Source: Clostridiaceae bacterium (GTDB lineage Bacteria > Bacillota > Clostridia > Lachnospirales > Lachnospiraceae). From it: 64,000 nt of DNA. Below, piece by piece: positions 46,720 through 57,500 of the stretch (position 1 is the first letter of the stretch; each line of letters begins with the position of its first letter). Both the position numbers and the translations under genes were made by a program. Location: assembly GCA_902362725.1 (NCBI GenBank), contig CABIXM010000009.1, positions 96,200 through 160,199 on the forward strand, read 5' to 3'. The notes beneath the pieces are model-generated. The model did not search any database, was not told the DNA's origin, and worked only from the letters and a program-made list of their open reading frames with translations.

Positions 46720-47169
46720 ATGGAATTTGAAAATATCTTAAAATTAATCGACAGTGTATCCGCCTCTAAACTGGACAGCTTTGTCTATGAGCAGAACGGG
46801 ACGAAGATCAGGCTGGAAAAGAAGAAGCAGAAGATTCAGCTCAACGGAACCCCGGATCTGGCAATGGAAAGTGCAGCCATCTGCGCAAAGGAAGCAGTGA
46901 CAGACACAGATACCGGCACACAGAAGTCCGGAAAAACAATCACATCCCCTCTGGTGGGCGTCTTCTATGCCGCCCCGTCCGAGGACGCGGATCCCTTCGT
47001 AAAGGTCGGCGATCCGGTGAAAAAAGGCCAGGTTGTGGGCATCGTGGAAGCGATGAAGCTGATGAATGAGATTACCAGCGACTGCGACGGCGTTGTCCGG
47101 GAGGTCTGCGTGGAAAATGCGGAGGCTGTGGAGTACGGCCAGCCGTTGTTTGTGATTGAGGAGGCGTAG
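46720..47169 (+). CDS. accB: Biotin carboxyl carrier protein of acetyl-CoA carboxylase
   Basis: 149 residues. The C-terminal biotinyl domain has the biotin lysine, Lys113, in VEAMKLMNE. The N-terminal helical part (FENILKLIDSV) precedes a variable linker, as in the family. It has an AGGAGGGA site. It carries CO2 from the carboxylase AccC to the carboxyltransferase AccDA encoded downstream. Confidence 0.95.
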   Translation: MEFENILKLIDSVSASKLDSFVYEQNGTKIRLEKKKQKIQLNGTPDLAMESAAICAKEAVTDTDTGTQKSGKTITSPLVGVFYAAPSEDADPFVKVGDPVKKGQVVGIVEAMKLMNEITSDCDGVVREVCVENAEAVEYGQPLFVIEEA

Positions 47170-47170
47170 T

Positions 47171-47599
47171 ATGAAGCATCTGGATATCAATCAGATAAAG
47201 GAAATCATTCCCCACCGTCACCCATTTCTGCTGGTGGATTCCATCGAGGATTACGAGCCCGGCGAATTTGCCGTGGGTTATAAATGTGTCAGCTACCGGG
47301 AGGACTTTTTTGCAGGTCATTTTCCCCAGGAGCCGGTGATGCCGGGCGTGCTGACCGTGGAGGCCCTGGCCCAGGTGGGCGCGGTGGCGATTCTCTCCCT
47401 GCCGGAAAATCAGGGAAAGACTGCTTACTTCGGGGCTATCGACAAATGTAAATTCAAAGGAAAAGTAGTGCCCGGCGACAAGCTGCGGCTGGAGACAAGA
47501 ATTATCAAACGGAAAGGGCCGGTGGGCGTGGGCGAGGCCATTGCCAGTGTGGATGGAAAGGTAGTCGTGCGCGCGGAGCTGACCTTTATGATTGGGTAA
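47171..47599 (+). CDS. fabZ: 3-hydroxyacyl-ACP dehydratase
   Basis: 142 residues from ATG 47171, one base after the accB stop, with GAGGAGG upstream inside accB. Hot-dog fold motifs: IPHRHPFLLVD, and the active-site GHFPQEPVMPGV with His50 and Glu64. It dehydrates 3-hydroxyacyl-ACP. An upstream in-frame start at 47156 lies inside accB and is less likely. Confidence 0.95.
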   Translation: MKHLDINQIKEIIPHRHPFLLVDSIEDYEPGEFAVGYKCVSYREDFFAGHFPQEPVMPGVLTVEALAQVGAVAILSLPENQGKTAYFGAIDKCKFKGKVVPGDKLRLETRIIKRKGPVGVGEAIASVDGKVVVRAELTFMIG

Positions 47600-47612
47600 A
47601 TAGGAGTTTTTT

Positions 47613-48959
47613 ATGATTAGAAAAGTTCTGGTAGCCAACCGCGGCGAGATCGCGGTGCGCATTATCCGGGCTTGCCGGGAAATGGGAATCGAGACTGTGG
47701 CCGTCTATTCGGAGGCTGACCGGGAAGCCCTGCACGCCAAACTGGCGGACGAAGCTATCTGCATCGGTCCGGCGGTCTTAAGCGACAGCTATCTTTCCAT
47801 GGAGAAAATTATCAGCGCCACGATTATCTCCGGCGCCGACGCCATTCATCCGGGCTTCGGGCTGCTGTCGGAGAACAGTAAGTTCGCAGAGCTTTGCGAG
47901 AAATGCGGCATCATTTTCATCGGCCCCGGTTCCGATGTGATTGCGAAGCTCGGGAACAAGCAGGAGGCCCGCAACACCATGGTGGCGGCCGGCGTGCCGG
48001 TGATTCCGGGCACGGAAGAAGCCATTTATGACCCGGAAAAAGGCGCGGAGGAAGCGGCCCGCATCGGCTACCCGGTCATGATCAAGGCGGCCCTTGGGGG
48101 CGGCGGCAAAGGCATGCGTGTGGCGGAAACCGCAGAGGAATTCGAGCAGAATTTCCTGCTGGCCCAGACCGAAGCCAGACAGGCCTTTGGCGACGATTCC
48201 ATGTACATCGAGCATTTTATCACGCATCCGCGGCATATCGAATTTCAGATCCTGGCGGACAGCTTCGGCCATGTGATTCACCTGGGCGAACGGGACTGCT
48301 CTATCCAGCGGAACCACCAGAAGATGATTGAGGAGGCTCCAAGCATAGCCCTTTCCGAAGAATTGCGCCGGGAAATGGGTGAGACTGCCGTGCGGGCTGC
48401 AAAGGCAGCAGGCTATGTGAACGCCGGAACCATCGAATTTTTGCTGGAAAAGAATGGAAAATACTATTTCATGGAAATGAATACCCGGATTCAGGTGGAG
48501 CATCCGGTAACGGAGTGGATTACAGGCATTGACCTGATCAAAGAGCAGATCCGTATCGCGTCCGGGAAAAAGCTGGGGCTTACCCAGGAACAGGTACGGG
48601 TAAACGGTCATGCCATCGAGGTCCGTATCAACGCGGAGAAGCCGGAGGAGAATTTCCGGCCCTGTCCGGGTACGGTGACAGGACTTCACCTGCCGGGCGG
48701 CAAGGGCATCCGCATCGATTCCGCTATTTACAGCGGATATACCATACCGCCTTATTACGATTCCATGATTGCGAAAATCAGTGTCTGGGCCAGAACCAGA
48801 AACGAGGCTATCCGGAAGATGGAGAGCGCCCTGGGCGAGGTTATCATCGAAGGCGTGGACACCAATGTGAATTACCAGTACGGAATCCTGGAGGATCCGG
48901 ATTTCCAGAAGGGAAATGTGGATATTGAATTTATTCAGGACCGGGAAAACCGGATATAA
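47613..48959 (+). CDS. accC: Biotin carboxylase subunit of acetyl-CoA carboxylase
   Basis: 448 residues. N-terminal KVLVANRGEIAVRIIRA. The ATP-grasp loop is KAALGGGGKGMRVA, with HIEFQILAD, ERDCSIQRNHQK, EMNTRIQVEHPVTE and a final GYTIPPYYDSMIAK. All are catalytic or substrate-binding stretches of biotin carboxylases. It carboxylates biotin on AccB with ATP and bicarbonate. An AGGAG site precedes the ATG. Confidence 0.95.
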   Translation: MIRKVLVANRGEIAVRIIRACREMGIETVAVYSEADREALHAKLADEAICIGPAVLSDSYLSMEKIISATIISGADAIHPGFGLLSENSKFAELCEKCGIIFIGPGSDVIAKLGNKQEARNTMVAAGVPVIPGTEEAIYDPEKGAEEAARIGYPVMIKAALGGGGKGMRVAETAEEFEQNFLLAQTEARQAFGDDSMYIEHFITHPRHIEFQILADSFGHVIHLGERDCSIQRNHQKMIEEAPSIALSEELRREMGETAVRAAKAAGYVNAGTIEFLLEKNGKYYFMEMNTRIQVEHPVTEWITGIDLIKEQIRIASGKKLGLTQEQVRVNGHAIEVRINAEKPEENFRPCPGTVTGLHLPGGKGIRIDSAIYSGYTIPPYYDSMIAKISVWARTRNEAIRKMESALGEVIIEGVDTNVNYQYGILEDPDFQKGNVDIEFIQDRENRI

Positions 48960-49016
48960 ATGCAGAAAATGATGAACAGTATTACAGAGAAGTTATGGAT
49001 ATAGAGGATACGCAGT

Positions 49017-50735
49017 ATGAATCTGGATCATGTATTTAAAAAGACAAATAAAAGAATTTTCAGAGGAGGCGCTGACCGCCGCCCCGAGGTTCCCGAGGGC
49101 CTGCTGTCCAAATGCAATATGTGCGGCGGCGCTATCGTGACTGAGGATGTGAAGAAAAATTATTATATATGTCCCAGATGTAAGGGGTATTTCCGCGTCC
49201 ATGCCCGGGAGCGCATCCACAGGGTGGCAGACGAGGGAAGCTTCGAGGAGTGGGATCGGGATCTGACAGGCGGTAATCCGCTGGATTACCCGGGCTATGA
49301 GGAAAAGCTGGCGGCCACCCGTCTGAAAACCGGTCTTGAGGAAGCCGTCGTCACTGGAAAATGCCGGATCGACGGACAGGAGACTGTACTTGGCGTCATG
49401 GACGGACGCTTTCTCATGGCCAGCATGGGCGAGGCTGTGGGCGAGAAAATCACCCGGGCAGCCGAGCGGGCCACAAAGGAACGCCTGCCGCTGATTCTCT
49501 TTACCTGCTCCGGCGGAGCCAGAATGCAGGAGGGTATCTTTTCACTGATGCAGATGGCAAAGACCAGCGCTGCATTGAAACGTCATTCGGACGCCGGACT
49601 TCTCTACGTTACGGTTCTGACCGACCCCACTACCGGCGGCGTCACCGCCAGCTTTGCCATGGAGGGGGATATCATCCTGGCAGAGCCGGGAGCGCTCATC
49701 GGCTTCGCCGGTCCCCGGGTCATTGAGCAGACCACAGGGCAGAAGCTGCCGAAGGGCTTTCAGCGGGCAGAGTTTTTGCTGGAGCATGGGTTCATAGACC
49801 GGGTTGTGGAGCGGAGCGAACTGAAAAAGACATTGGGAGACTTATTACGGCTGCACCGGATGCCGGAACAGAGGACGGCAGAATCACGGGAGCCCCGGAC
49901 AGCTTCCGGATGCCCAGGGCAGCAGGCGAAGAAAAATGCGGCAGTACAGAGAGATGCAGAGATCACAGCCTGGGATCGCGTCCGGCTCTCCCGCGACAAA
50001 AAGCGCCCCCGCGGCCATGCCTACATCGCGGCCATGTTTGAGGATTTCTATGAATTTCACGGAGATCGCCTTTTTGCGGACGATGCCGCAGTTCTGGGCG
50101 GTATTGCCACATTCTGCGGCTGCCCGGTCACAGTCATTTCCCAGGAAAAGGATCGGAACTTTGGCATGTGTTCTCCGGACGGCTACCGCAAGGCTCTGCG
50201 GCTGATGCGGCAGGCGGAAAAATTTGGACGTCCTGTTATCTGCTTCGTGGACACTCCGGGCGCAGCCTGCGGTGTGGAGGCGGAGGAACGGGGGCAGGGC
50301 GAGGCCATTGCCCGCAATATCTATGAAATGTCCGCGCTGAAGGTGCCGGTTCTCACCGTCATCATCGGTGAGGGCGGCAGCGGCGGCGCACTGGCCCTGT
50401 CCGTAGGAAATGAAGTGTGGATGCTGGAAAATTCGGTATACTCCATTCTTTCGCCGGAGGGATTCGCCAGCATTCTCTGGAAGGACAGCAAGCGGGCAAA
50501 GCACGCGGCGGAATGTATGCGCCTCACGGCGGCGGAGCTGAAGGCCGCAGGCATCGTGGAACAGGTATTCCAGGAGCCGGAGCATTTTACCGGGGAAAAT
50601 CTGTACCAGGTAACCGAGCCTCTTGAGAAAGCAATTGAAAAGTTCCTGGAAAAATATGGAGCAATGAGCGGCCAGGAGCTGGCAGAACAGCGCTATCACA
50701 GATTCCGTCAGCTGGGAACCATAGAGAGAAAGTAG
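49017..50735 (+). CDS. accDA: Fused acetyl-CoA carboxyltransferase beta and alpha subunits
   Basis: 572 residues, one chain. Residues ~15-275 are AccD: the zinc ribbon has Cys33, Cys36, Cys52 and Cys55 (CNMC and CPRC), and the crotonase fold has [12 protein letters not shown] and [13 protein letters not shown] ~35-residue low-complexity linker (rich in R, E, A, Q and K) joins it to AccA at ~312-572: [30 protein letters not shown] and [11 protein letters not shown]. Separate accD and accA genes are the norm in many bacteria; the fusion guarantees 1:1 assembly. It transfers the carboxyl group from biotin to acetyl-CoA to make malonyl-CoA. Confidence 0.95.
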   Translation: MNLDHVFKKTNKRIFRGGADRRPEVPEGLLSKCNMCGGAIVTEDVKKNYYICPRCKGYFRVHARERIHRVADEGSFEEWDRDLTGGNPLDYPGYEEKLAATRLKTGLEEAVVTGKCRIDGQETVLGVMDGRFLMASMGEAVGEKITRAAERATKERLPLILFTCSGGARMQEGIFSLMQMAKTSAALKRHSDAGLLYVTVLTDPTTGGVTASFAMEGDIILAEPGALIGFAGPRVIEQTTGQKLPKGFQRAEFLLEHGFIDRVVERSELKKTLGDLLRLHRMPEQRTAESREPRTASGCPGQQAKKNAAVQRDAEITAWDRVRLSRDKKRPRGHAYIAAMFEDFYEFHGDRLFADDAAVLGGIATFCGCPVTVISQEKDRNFGMCSPDGYRKALRLMRQAEKFGRPVICFVDTPGAACGVEAEERGQGEAIARNIYEMSALKVPVLTVIIGEGGSGGALALSVGNEVWMLENSVYSILSPEGFASILWKDSKRAKHAAECMRLTAAELKAAGIVEQVFQEPEHFTGENLYQVTEPLEKAIEKFLEKYGAMSGQELAEQRYHRFRQLGTIERK

Positions 50736-50747
50736 AAACGTGAAAAT

Positions 50748-51803
50748 ATGGAACAGAAAGAATTAAAAATCGGAGATTTGACACTCAAAAGACCCATTTT
50801 CCAGGGCGGCATGGGAGTCGGCGTGAGTCTCGGCGGCCTGGCGGGCGCAGTGGCGGCGGCAGGCGGGGCGGGAGCCATCTCTGCGGCCCAGATCGGCTTT
50901 CGGGAACCGGATTTTGATACCCATACAGTGGAAGCCAATCTGCGGGCCATGGAGAAGGAGCTGAAAAAAGCCCGGAAAATCGCAAAGGGCGGCGTGGTAG
51001 GCTTTAATATCATGGTGGCCATGCAGCACTACGCAGATTATGTAAGGCAGGCTGTGAAAGCCGGAGCGGACTTTATCGTATCCGGAGCGGGTCTTCCTGT
51101 GGATTTGCCAGGCTATGCGGCCGGAAGCGATGTGAAGCTGGCCCCCATTGTCTCCACGGAGAAATCTGCTGCCGTAATTCTCAAATACTGGGCAAGAAAA
51201 TGGAAACGGGTGCCGGATTTTCTGGTCATCGAGGGACCGAAGGCCGGAGGACATTTAGGGTTTACGAAGGAGCAGCTTCACCTTTTTGACGCAGCGGCCT
51301 ATGGGGAAGAAGTAAAACGAATCATCGCGAGGGCGCGGGAATATGAAGTGAAATTTGGAAGAAAAATTCCCGTGGTGCTGGGCGGAGGCGTCAGCAGCCG
51401 GGAAAAAGCGAAAGAGGCATTTGCGCTGGGCGCGGACGCCATTCAGGTGGCGAGCCGTTTCGTGACTACGGCAGAATGTGACGCGGACGAGCGCTATAAG
51501 CAGGCTTATATCAGCGCCCGGGAAGAGGACGTCATGCTCATAAAAAGTCCGGTGGGTATGCCGGGCCGCGCCATCCGCAATTCTTTTGCCGAACGGATTA
51601 TGGGCGGGGAAAAGCTTCCGCCAAAGCGCTGCCGTGGCTGCATCAAGGGCTGTAAGCCTGCCGAAATTCCCTACTGCATAACCGAAGCATTGATTCAGGC
51701 TGTGAAAGGCGATACAGAGAACGGCCTTTTGTTCTGCGGAGCAGACGCCTGGAAAGCGGAACGGATGGAGACGGTGCAGGAGGTCATAGACGATCTGGTG
51801 TAA
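50748..51803 (+). CDS. FabK-like / nitronate monooxygenase-family flavoprotein
   Basis: 351 residues, same barrel family as FabK: RPIFQGGMGVGVSLGGLA, VSGAGLPVDLPG, IEGPKAGGHLG, VVLGGGVSSREKAKEAF and ASRFVTTAECDAD. It differs by a cysteine-rich C-terminal segment, CRGCIKGCKPAEIPYC (~residues 302-317), which may bind metal or an Fe-S cluster. It is the last gene of the fatty acid operon, 12 bases after accDA. Possible roles are a second enoyl reductase, an isomerase-like helper for unsaturated chains, or a nitroalkane/propionate-3-nitronate detoxifier. The sequence alone cannot decide. Confidence 0.8.
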   Translation: MEQKELKIGDLTLKRPIFQGGMGVGVSLGGLAGAVAAAGGAGAISAAQIGFREPDFDTHTVEANLRAMEKELKKARKIAKGGVVGFNIMVAMQHYADYVRQAVKAGADFIVSGAGLPVDLPGYAAGSDVKLAPIVSTEKSAAVILKYWARKWKRVPDFLVIEGPKAGGHLGFTKEQLHLFDAAAYGEEVKRIIARAREYEVKFGRKIPVVLGGGVSSREKAKEAFALGADAIQVASRFVTTAECDADERYKQAYISAREEDVMLIKSPVGMPGRAIRNSFAERIMGGEKLPPKRCRGCIKGCKPAEIPYCITEALIQAVKGDTENGLLFCGADAWKAERMETVQEVIDDLV

Positions 51804-51850
51804 ACGGATCATCGCGTAACTGATGACTTTTCGAACTGTAAAAATTGTGT

Positions 51851-51902
51851 TATAATAACACCTGTGTGTGCAGAAATGCTCTGCTCATACAGGTGTTATT
51901 TT
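51851..51902. promoter_or_regulatory. Promoter -10 and perfect inverted repeat before the TetR-like gene
   Basis: TATAAT (51851-51856) overlaps the left arm of AATAACACCTGT (51854-51865), whose exact complement ACAGGTGTTATT lies at 51889-51900, followed by TTTT. A small GCAGA/TCTGC stem lies in between. It may be the operon terminator or an operator for the TetR-like protein encoded 33 bases downstream; the overlap with the -10 box favours an operator role. Confidence 0.55.
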
Positions 51903-51933
51903 CGTTGCGAAGTATCTGTAAGGAGAAATTACT

Positions 51934-52473
51934 TTGAATTTATTTTCCAAAAATCACAATAAAAGAACCCGCTTCACCCGTATGTGTATCGGCGAGGCGG
52001 TTTTTGCCCTGATGGATAAAAAGGAATATGAGAAAATCAAGGTGTCGGACATCGTAAAGCGGGCCGGCGTGTCCCGGGTGACCTTTTATCATTATTATGA
52101 GACAAAGGAGGACGCGCTGACTGATTTCTTTCACGAGATCGTGGCGGGCTATATCCGCGAATGCAGGGAGGAGCAGGTGGGACGTTTCCATGACCGGAGC
52201 AGCATCATTTTTGCGCTTAAATATTTCGATCGCTATTCGGTGTTTATCCTGAAGCTGGTGGACGCGAAGCTCCACTACATCATCCAGGACGCCATGAACG
52301 ATTACATGATGAAGCGCATCATGCCCCATTATAAAATCCCGGTCTACGAACTCTATTTCTATGGCGGAGCATTGCTGAATGTGTTTATTCAGTGGGAGAA
52401 AAACGGAAAGCGGGAGCCGGCGGAAATGATCGCGGATCAGATTACGAGTTATTGTTCACTGCGTTCACAATAA
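51934..52473 (+). CDS. TetR-like transcriptional regulator
   Basis: 179 residues from a TTG start with AAGGAG 9 bases upstream. N-terminal TetR helix-turn-helix: ALMDKKEYEKIKVSDIVKRA then GVSRVTFYHYYETKEDAL. The C-terminal part is helical with a mildly hydrophobic end (YELYFYGGALLNVFIQWEKN), like the TetR_C group often seen in Clostridia. It lies between the fatty acid operon and the SMC operon (32 bases before jetA). It might control either; the start is closer to jetA and on the same strand. Confidence 0.85.
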   Translation: MNLFSKNHNKRTRFTRMCIGEAVFALMDKKEYEKIKVSDIVKRAGVSRVTFYHYYETKEDALTDFFHEIVAGYIRECREEQVGRFHDRSSIIFALKYFDRYSVFILKLVDAKLHYIIQDAMNDYMMKRIMPHYKIPVYELYFYGGALLNVFIQWEKNGKREPAEMIADQITSYCSLRSQ

Positions 52474-52504
52474 CAATTAAAACCGACTATAGAAGGAGAA
52501 TGAA

Positions 52505-53842
52505 GTGCAGTTTTTATATGAGATACCGGCAGAATTCTGGAGCCTGTTCCGCTCGGGCAACCGGGATGTATACATCGAGGCTCTGCTGGCCATCAATGAC
52601 GAATACCAATACAACAATTATTTCCTGAGTAAAGAGGCCTGCGCCCAGATCCTGACGGAAATGTGCCGGGAAGCCTCCTGGAATTTCGAGCGGGAGGAGG
52701 ACGAGACCGAGGAAGAGGAGAAGAGCGCATTGCCGGGCCGGATTTTAAGCTGGCTGCTGCGCCACAAATGGCTGCGGCGGGTGGAGGATTACACGACCAT
52801 GACGGTCAATATCGTAATCCCCGATTATGCGGCGGTACTGATCGACGCCTTCGACCGCCTGGTCAACGAACAGATGGAGGAGACGCAAATTTACATCCAG
52901 AATGTGTACGCCACCCTCTTTTCCTATAAAAATGACCGGCGGAAAAGCCTGTCCATGCTGAAGACGGCCCTGGTCAACACGAAGAAGCTGAACAAGGCTC
53001 TGCAGGACATGCTTCACAACATGGATACATTTTTTGAACGCCTGCTGGAGCAAAAGGATTATAAGAATCTGTTGAAAGAGCATCTGGACGGCTACGTGGA
53101 GACGGCGGTACAGCAGAAGTACCATATCCTGAAGACCAGCGACAATTTCTACATTTACAAGACGGATATCAAGCGGTGTCTCCGGGAACTTCGGGAGGAT
53201 CCGGATGTGGCCCCGGAGCAGGAGGGAGAGATGCTGGAACTGGTGGATCAGATCGAGCGCGGCTTCGACGACATCGAGCACCGCATCGCCAATATGGACC
53301 GGGAGCACAGCAAATACATCCGGGCCACGGTGAGCCGCCTGAATTATCTCTTAAGTGACGAAACCGAGCGCCACGGCCTGCTGGTGCAGCTTTTAAATCA
53401 TCTGGGAGCCGATCAGGAGCCGGAGGAGCAGCTGGAAAAGATCACACAGGTGGCGGAGCGTATGCAGCTTACCGGCATCTCGGTGCTGAACGAACAGCCC
53501 CTGTACCGGCAGCGGCGTAAGAAGCGGTTTGAGGACGACCTGACCGTGGAGGAGAAACCGAAGGAGCTGTCCCGGGAAGAAATTCTGGAGATGAACCAGA
53601 TCCGCCACCGATTTACCAGAAAGGAAATCGAGGACTTTATCGGGGCCCATATGGAGGACGGAGTGCTGGAGACCGACCACATCAGTCTTAAAAATGACGA
53701 GGATTTCGAAAAGCTGATTCTGGCCTACGACCTGTCCGTGCGGCGCAAGAGCCCCTACCGGGTGGTGGTGCAGGAGGAGCAGCTGGAAGACGGAGGCTAC
53801 CGGTACCCGAAGATGGCATTTTTTATGCAAAAAACCGAATGA
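52505..53842 (+). CDS. jetA: JetA-like (DUF5716) kleisin subunit of a Wadjet-type SMC complex
   Basis: 445 residues from a GTG start with AGAAGGAG upstream. The N-terminus MQFLYEIPAEFWSLFRSGNR is typical of the JetA/DUF5716 family. A central helical section (YIQNVYATLFSYKNDRRKSL) and several heptad-like segments fit a kleisin. The C-terminal part has a winged-helix-like pattern with VRRKSPYRVV. In Wadjet, JetA bridges the SMC heads. It is followed 40 bases on by jetB. The family call rests on pattern memory and strong context with jetB and jetC. Confidence 0.82.
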   Translation: MQFLYEIPAEFWSLFRSGNRDVYIEALLAINDEYQYNNYFLSKEACAQILTEMCREASWNFEREEDETEEEEKSALPGRILSWLLRHKWLRRVEDYTTMTVNIVIPDYAAVLIDAFDRLVNEQMEETQIYIQNVYATLFSYKNDRRKSLSMLKTALVNTKKLNKALQDMLHNMDTFFERLLEQKDYKNLLKEHLDGYVETAVQQKYHILKTSDNFYIYKTDIKRCLRELREDPDVAPEQEGEMLELVDQIERGFDDIEHRIANMDREHSKYIRATVSRLNYLLSDETERHGLLVQLLNHLGADQEPEEQLEKITQVAERMQLTGISVLNEQPLYRQRRKKRFEDDLTVEEKPKELSREEILEMNQIRHRFTRKEIEDFIGAHMEDGVLETDHISLKNDEDFEKLILAYDLSVRRKSPYRVVVQEEQLEDGGYRYPKMAFFMQKTE

Positions 53843-53881
53843 CAGCAGGAAAAAGCAGAGAAAGAGGATTAGGAACACGAT

Positions 53882-54511
53882 ATGTTGGAGCAATACCAGG
53901 AATGGAACACGATAGAACAGGAAACCATGCAGGAGGTCATCCGGAGGCTTTTATCCCAGACCTTTCTGCTGGACCGGAAATACGATAAAAAGAGCGGCCG
54001 GATGGCCTCCGATCGGGAGTATGAATTCTGCGCCGACCATATGGCATTTTTAACGGAATACTTTGCCGTGGCCGGAATCACCATTCACCAGAATTACGAG
54101 CTGGGAATTATTTACATTCAAGGCGCGGAGAAGCAGGGCGAGCGGTTGACCAAGCTGACGACCCTGTATCTGCTGCTCCTGAAGCTGATTTACGATGAAA
54201 AAATGGCGGCGGTGTCAGGCAGCACCCAAGCCTTTACCACGGTGGGCGAGCTGAACGGGAAGCTGGGCGAATTCCGCTTGGTGCGGGGGCTGCCCTCGAT
54301 TACCGAGCAGAAGCGCGCCTTTGCGGCCCTGAAAAAATATCAGATGGTGGATCTGCTGGACGGCCTGGAGGAGATGGGCGAGGCCTGCAGAATCCTGATT
54401 TACCCCAGCGTGAATCTGGCGCTTCTGAGGGAGGACGCGGCAGAGCTGGTACACACATTTGAGGAGACAGAAGAGGAGTCGGAAGATGGAACAGCAGACA
54501 CAGGCTTATAA
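53882..54511 (+). CDS. jetB: JetB-like (DUF4194) kite subunit
   Basis: 209 residues. Features of DUF4194/MukE-like proteins: an early RRLLSQTFLLDRKYD, then YEFCADHMAFLTEYFAVAGI, a beta hairpin, and TKLTTLYLLLLKLIYDEKM in a winged-helix arrangement. The C-terminal region has the second winged helix (RAFAALKKYQMVDLLDGLEE). It binds the kleisin near the SMC heads. It overlaps jetC by 26 bases, a sign of coupled translation. Confidence 0.82.
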   Translation: MLEQYQEWNTIEQETMQEVIRRLLSQTFLLDRKYDKKSGRMASDREYEFCADHMAFLTEYFAVAGITIHQNYELGIIYIQGAEKQGERLTKLTTLYLLLLKLIYDEKMAAVSGSTQAFTTVGELNGKLGEFRLVRGLPSITEQKRAFAALKKYQMVDLLDGLEEMGEACRILIYPSVNLALLREDAAELVHTFEETEEESEDGTADTGL

Positions 54512-57500
54512 AATATTTACGAAAATCGGGCTCAACAACTGGCACTACATCGACCGGAAGGTCTTAAGCCTCAACGAGAGCATCAACTTTTTCACCGGAC
54601 ATTCCGGCAGCGGCAAGTCTACGGTCATCGACGCCATGCAGATCGTCCTGTACGCCAATACCGATGGCCGGGGTTTCTTTAACAAGGCGGCGGCGGATGA
54701 CTCCGACCGAAGCCTGATCGAGTACCTGCGGGGTATGATCAACATCGGTGAAAATAACCAGATTTCCTATCGGAGAAATCGGAACTTTTCCTCTACCATC
54801 GTGCTGGAAATGGAGCAGAGCGCCACGAAGGAGAAGGAGTGCGTTGGCGTGGTCTTTGACGTGGACACCTCCAACAATCAAATTGGCCGTCTGTTCTTCT
54901 GGCATAAGGGCGGCATGATTCCGGGGGATTACCGGACCGGGGAGCGCACCATGACCACCGGCGAGGTGCGGGAATATCTGCAGAAGCATTTTCCCAAAGA
55001 GGAGTACTTTTATACATCCAATAACGAGCGCTTCCGCCGGAACCTCTACGACGTCTACCTGGGCGGCCTGGATATGGAGAAATTCCCGCGTCTGTTCAAA
55101 CGGGCGATTCCCTTCCGCATGAATATTAGGCTGGAAGATTTTGTAAAAGAATACATCTGCATGGAGCAGGACATCCACATCGAGGATATGCAGGAGAGCG
55201 TGCAGCTCTATGGCCGCATGTGCCGGAAAATCGAGGCCGCCATGCGGGAAATCCAGGAGCTGGCCCGGATCGGGGAGCAGTATCAGGCCTTTGCCGCGGA
55301 GCAGGAGAAGCAGGCCGCGCTCGGTTACCGGCAGGAGAAGCTTAAAGTGCTGCAGCTTCGGGAAGAGATCCGCAAAACCCAGGAGCAGCTGGGGCTGTGG
55401 CAGGCGGATCTGGCCCTTCTGAAGGAGAAGGAGCAGGAGATCGGGGGCGAGTCAGATGACCTGGAGCGTCAGTACCATGAGATCAACATCCAGCTCACCG
55501 ATACCGGCTATGCCCTTCTGGAGGAGAAGCTGCGGAACCTGGAGGAGGCTTATGCCCGTCTGGGCCGAAGCGAGGAGAAATGGAACGCCCTGGGCGCGAG
55601 GCTGGAGTCCTGGGAGCATGTGGAAAGCGTGTCCAACCAGGCTTTGAATGATATCGAGAAATTTCAGACCGGAAAAATCACAGCGGAGGAGATTGCAAGA
55701 CTGAAAAAATCTCTGGCCGGGGTACACGGGGAGGCCGACGGCGAGCAGCGCGAGGCGGCTTCCGAGATGCGGACCCTGAAGAAGGAGACGAGGCTTATCG
55801 AGAGCGAGCTTGCGGAGTTGCGTTCCGGTAAGACCTCCTATCCGAAGGAGCTGACCTATGCCCGGGCGGAAATCGAACGCCAGCTGTACGAAAGTCTCGG
55901 AAAACGGGTGCAGGTGCGGATTCTGGCGGATCTTTTGGAGATTCGCGATGAAAAATGGCGCAACGCCATCGAGGGCTTCCTGGCATGGAACAAGCTGGCC
56001 CTGATCGTGGAGCCGAAGTACGTGAAGGACGCCATGGCTGTATACGAGACCCTGGATCCGAAAAAATACTGGCGGGTTTCCGTGGTAGACACGGAGCGCC
56101 TGATGAAGGAAGAGCAGCATGTGAAGCCGGGCGCATTGGCCGAAGAGGTGAAGGCGGGAGAGGCTTACGTGAAGGCTTATGTGGATTTTCTGCTGGGAAA
56201 TGTGCAGAAATGCGAGAATACAGAGGAACTCAGACAGTGCCGCATCGGTGTGACCGCGGATTGCCGCCTGTACCAGAATTATCAGCTGCGCCGCCTGAAT
56301 CCCGATAATTATACGAAATTTGCCTACATCGGTGAGAAGAGTAAGCAGCAGCGCCAGAAGGAGCTGTCCGCCCAGCTTGAAAAGCTGAATGAGAAAATCG
56401 AGAAGTTCAAGAAAGCAGAAAATGTGGCGTCTGAGATTCTGGCCCATGAGTATCTGTCCGACGCCACGGAGGAGTACCAGAGACTCCTGGAGGATGTGAA
56501 AGAGAAGCAGCAGAAGGAGAAGGAGCTTGCGGATCTGAAGAACCGGATGGAAGAGCTGAACTCCGGCATCGTGGAGGAGCTGAAGACGAAGAGAACCGAG
56601 ATTACGGAGAAGCAGAACGCCGTAAAGGAGGAGCTCGATCGGGTGAAGCGCCAGATCTGGGATAAGGAACGTTCCCTCGAAAATGGAAGCGCCGGCCTCA
56701 CCGGTAAAAATGAGGAGCTGGTGGAGGCGGAGCGGGCCCTTCGCGGTTCCCGGAAGGACGAAGAGGCCTTTGAGATTTACATCGGAGAATATAAGAATCC
56801 CCGTTACGCGCGTCTCCTGGAGGAGACCGCCGCGGCCATCGAGCAGGCAGCGGAGGAATGTGGGAAGCAGAAGAGCGCCCTGGTAGAGGTGCGGACCGCC
56901 TACCTGAAAAATCATCCCCAGCGGGATTTCTCCGCGTCTGCCGAGGACAACAGCGATTATCAGAAGCTGCTTTCACAGCTTCAGTGCGGCGAGCTGGAAG
57001 ACTATAAGAAAAAGGCCGGAGCCCAGGCGAAATCCGCGGTGGAGCATTTTAAAGAAGACTTTATCTACAAGATTCGAAGCGCCATCCGGGAGGCTTATGT
57101 GCGCCGGGACGAGCTGAACCGCATCATCCGGAATCTGGATTTCGGCAAGGACCGCTACCAGTTCCGCATTGGCCGCAGCAAAGGCCGGGACGGCGAATTT
57201 TACGATATGTTCATGGATGAAGATCTGGATATCGATCCGTCCACTCTGTCCGTGTCCGTAGATCATCAGATGAACCTGTTTTCCATGAGCCATGAAAATA
57301 AGTACGGACACATGATCAGCGAGCTTCTGGATCTCTTCATTCCACCGGAGAACGCTACGGCTGCAGAGCTGGAGGAGGCCCGGAAGAACATGGAGAAATA
57401 TGCGGATTACCGGACTTATCTGTCCTTCGAGATGGAACAGATCGTGGAGGGCGACGAGCAGCGTCTGGTCATCGGCCTCAGCAAAATGATCAAGAAGAAT

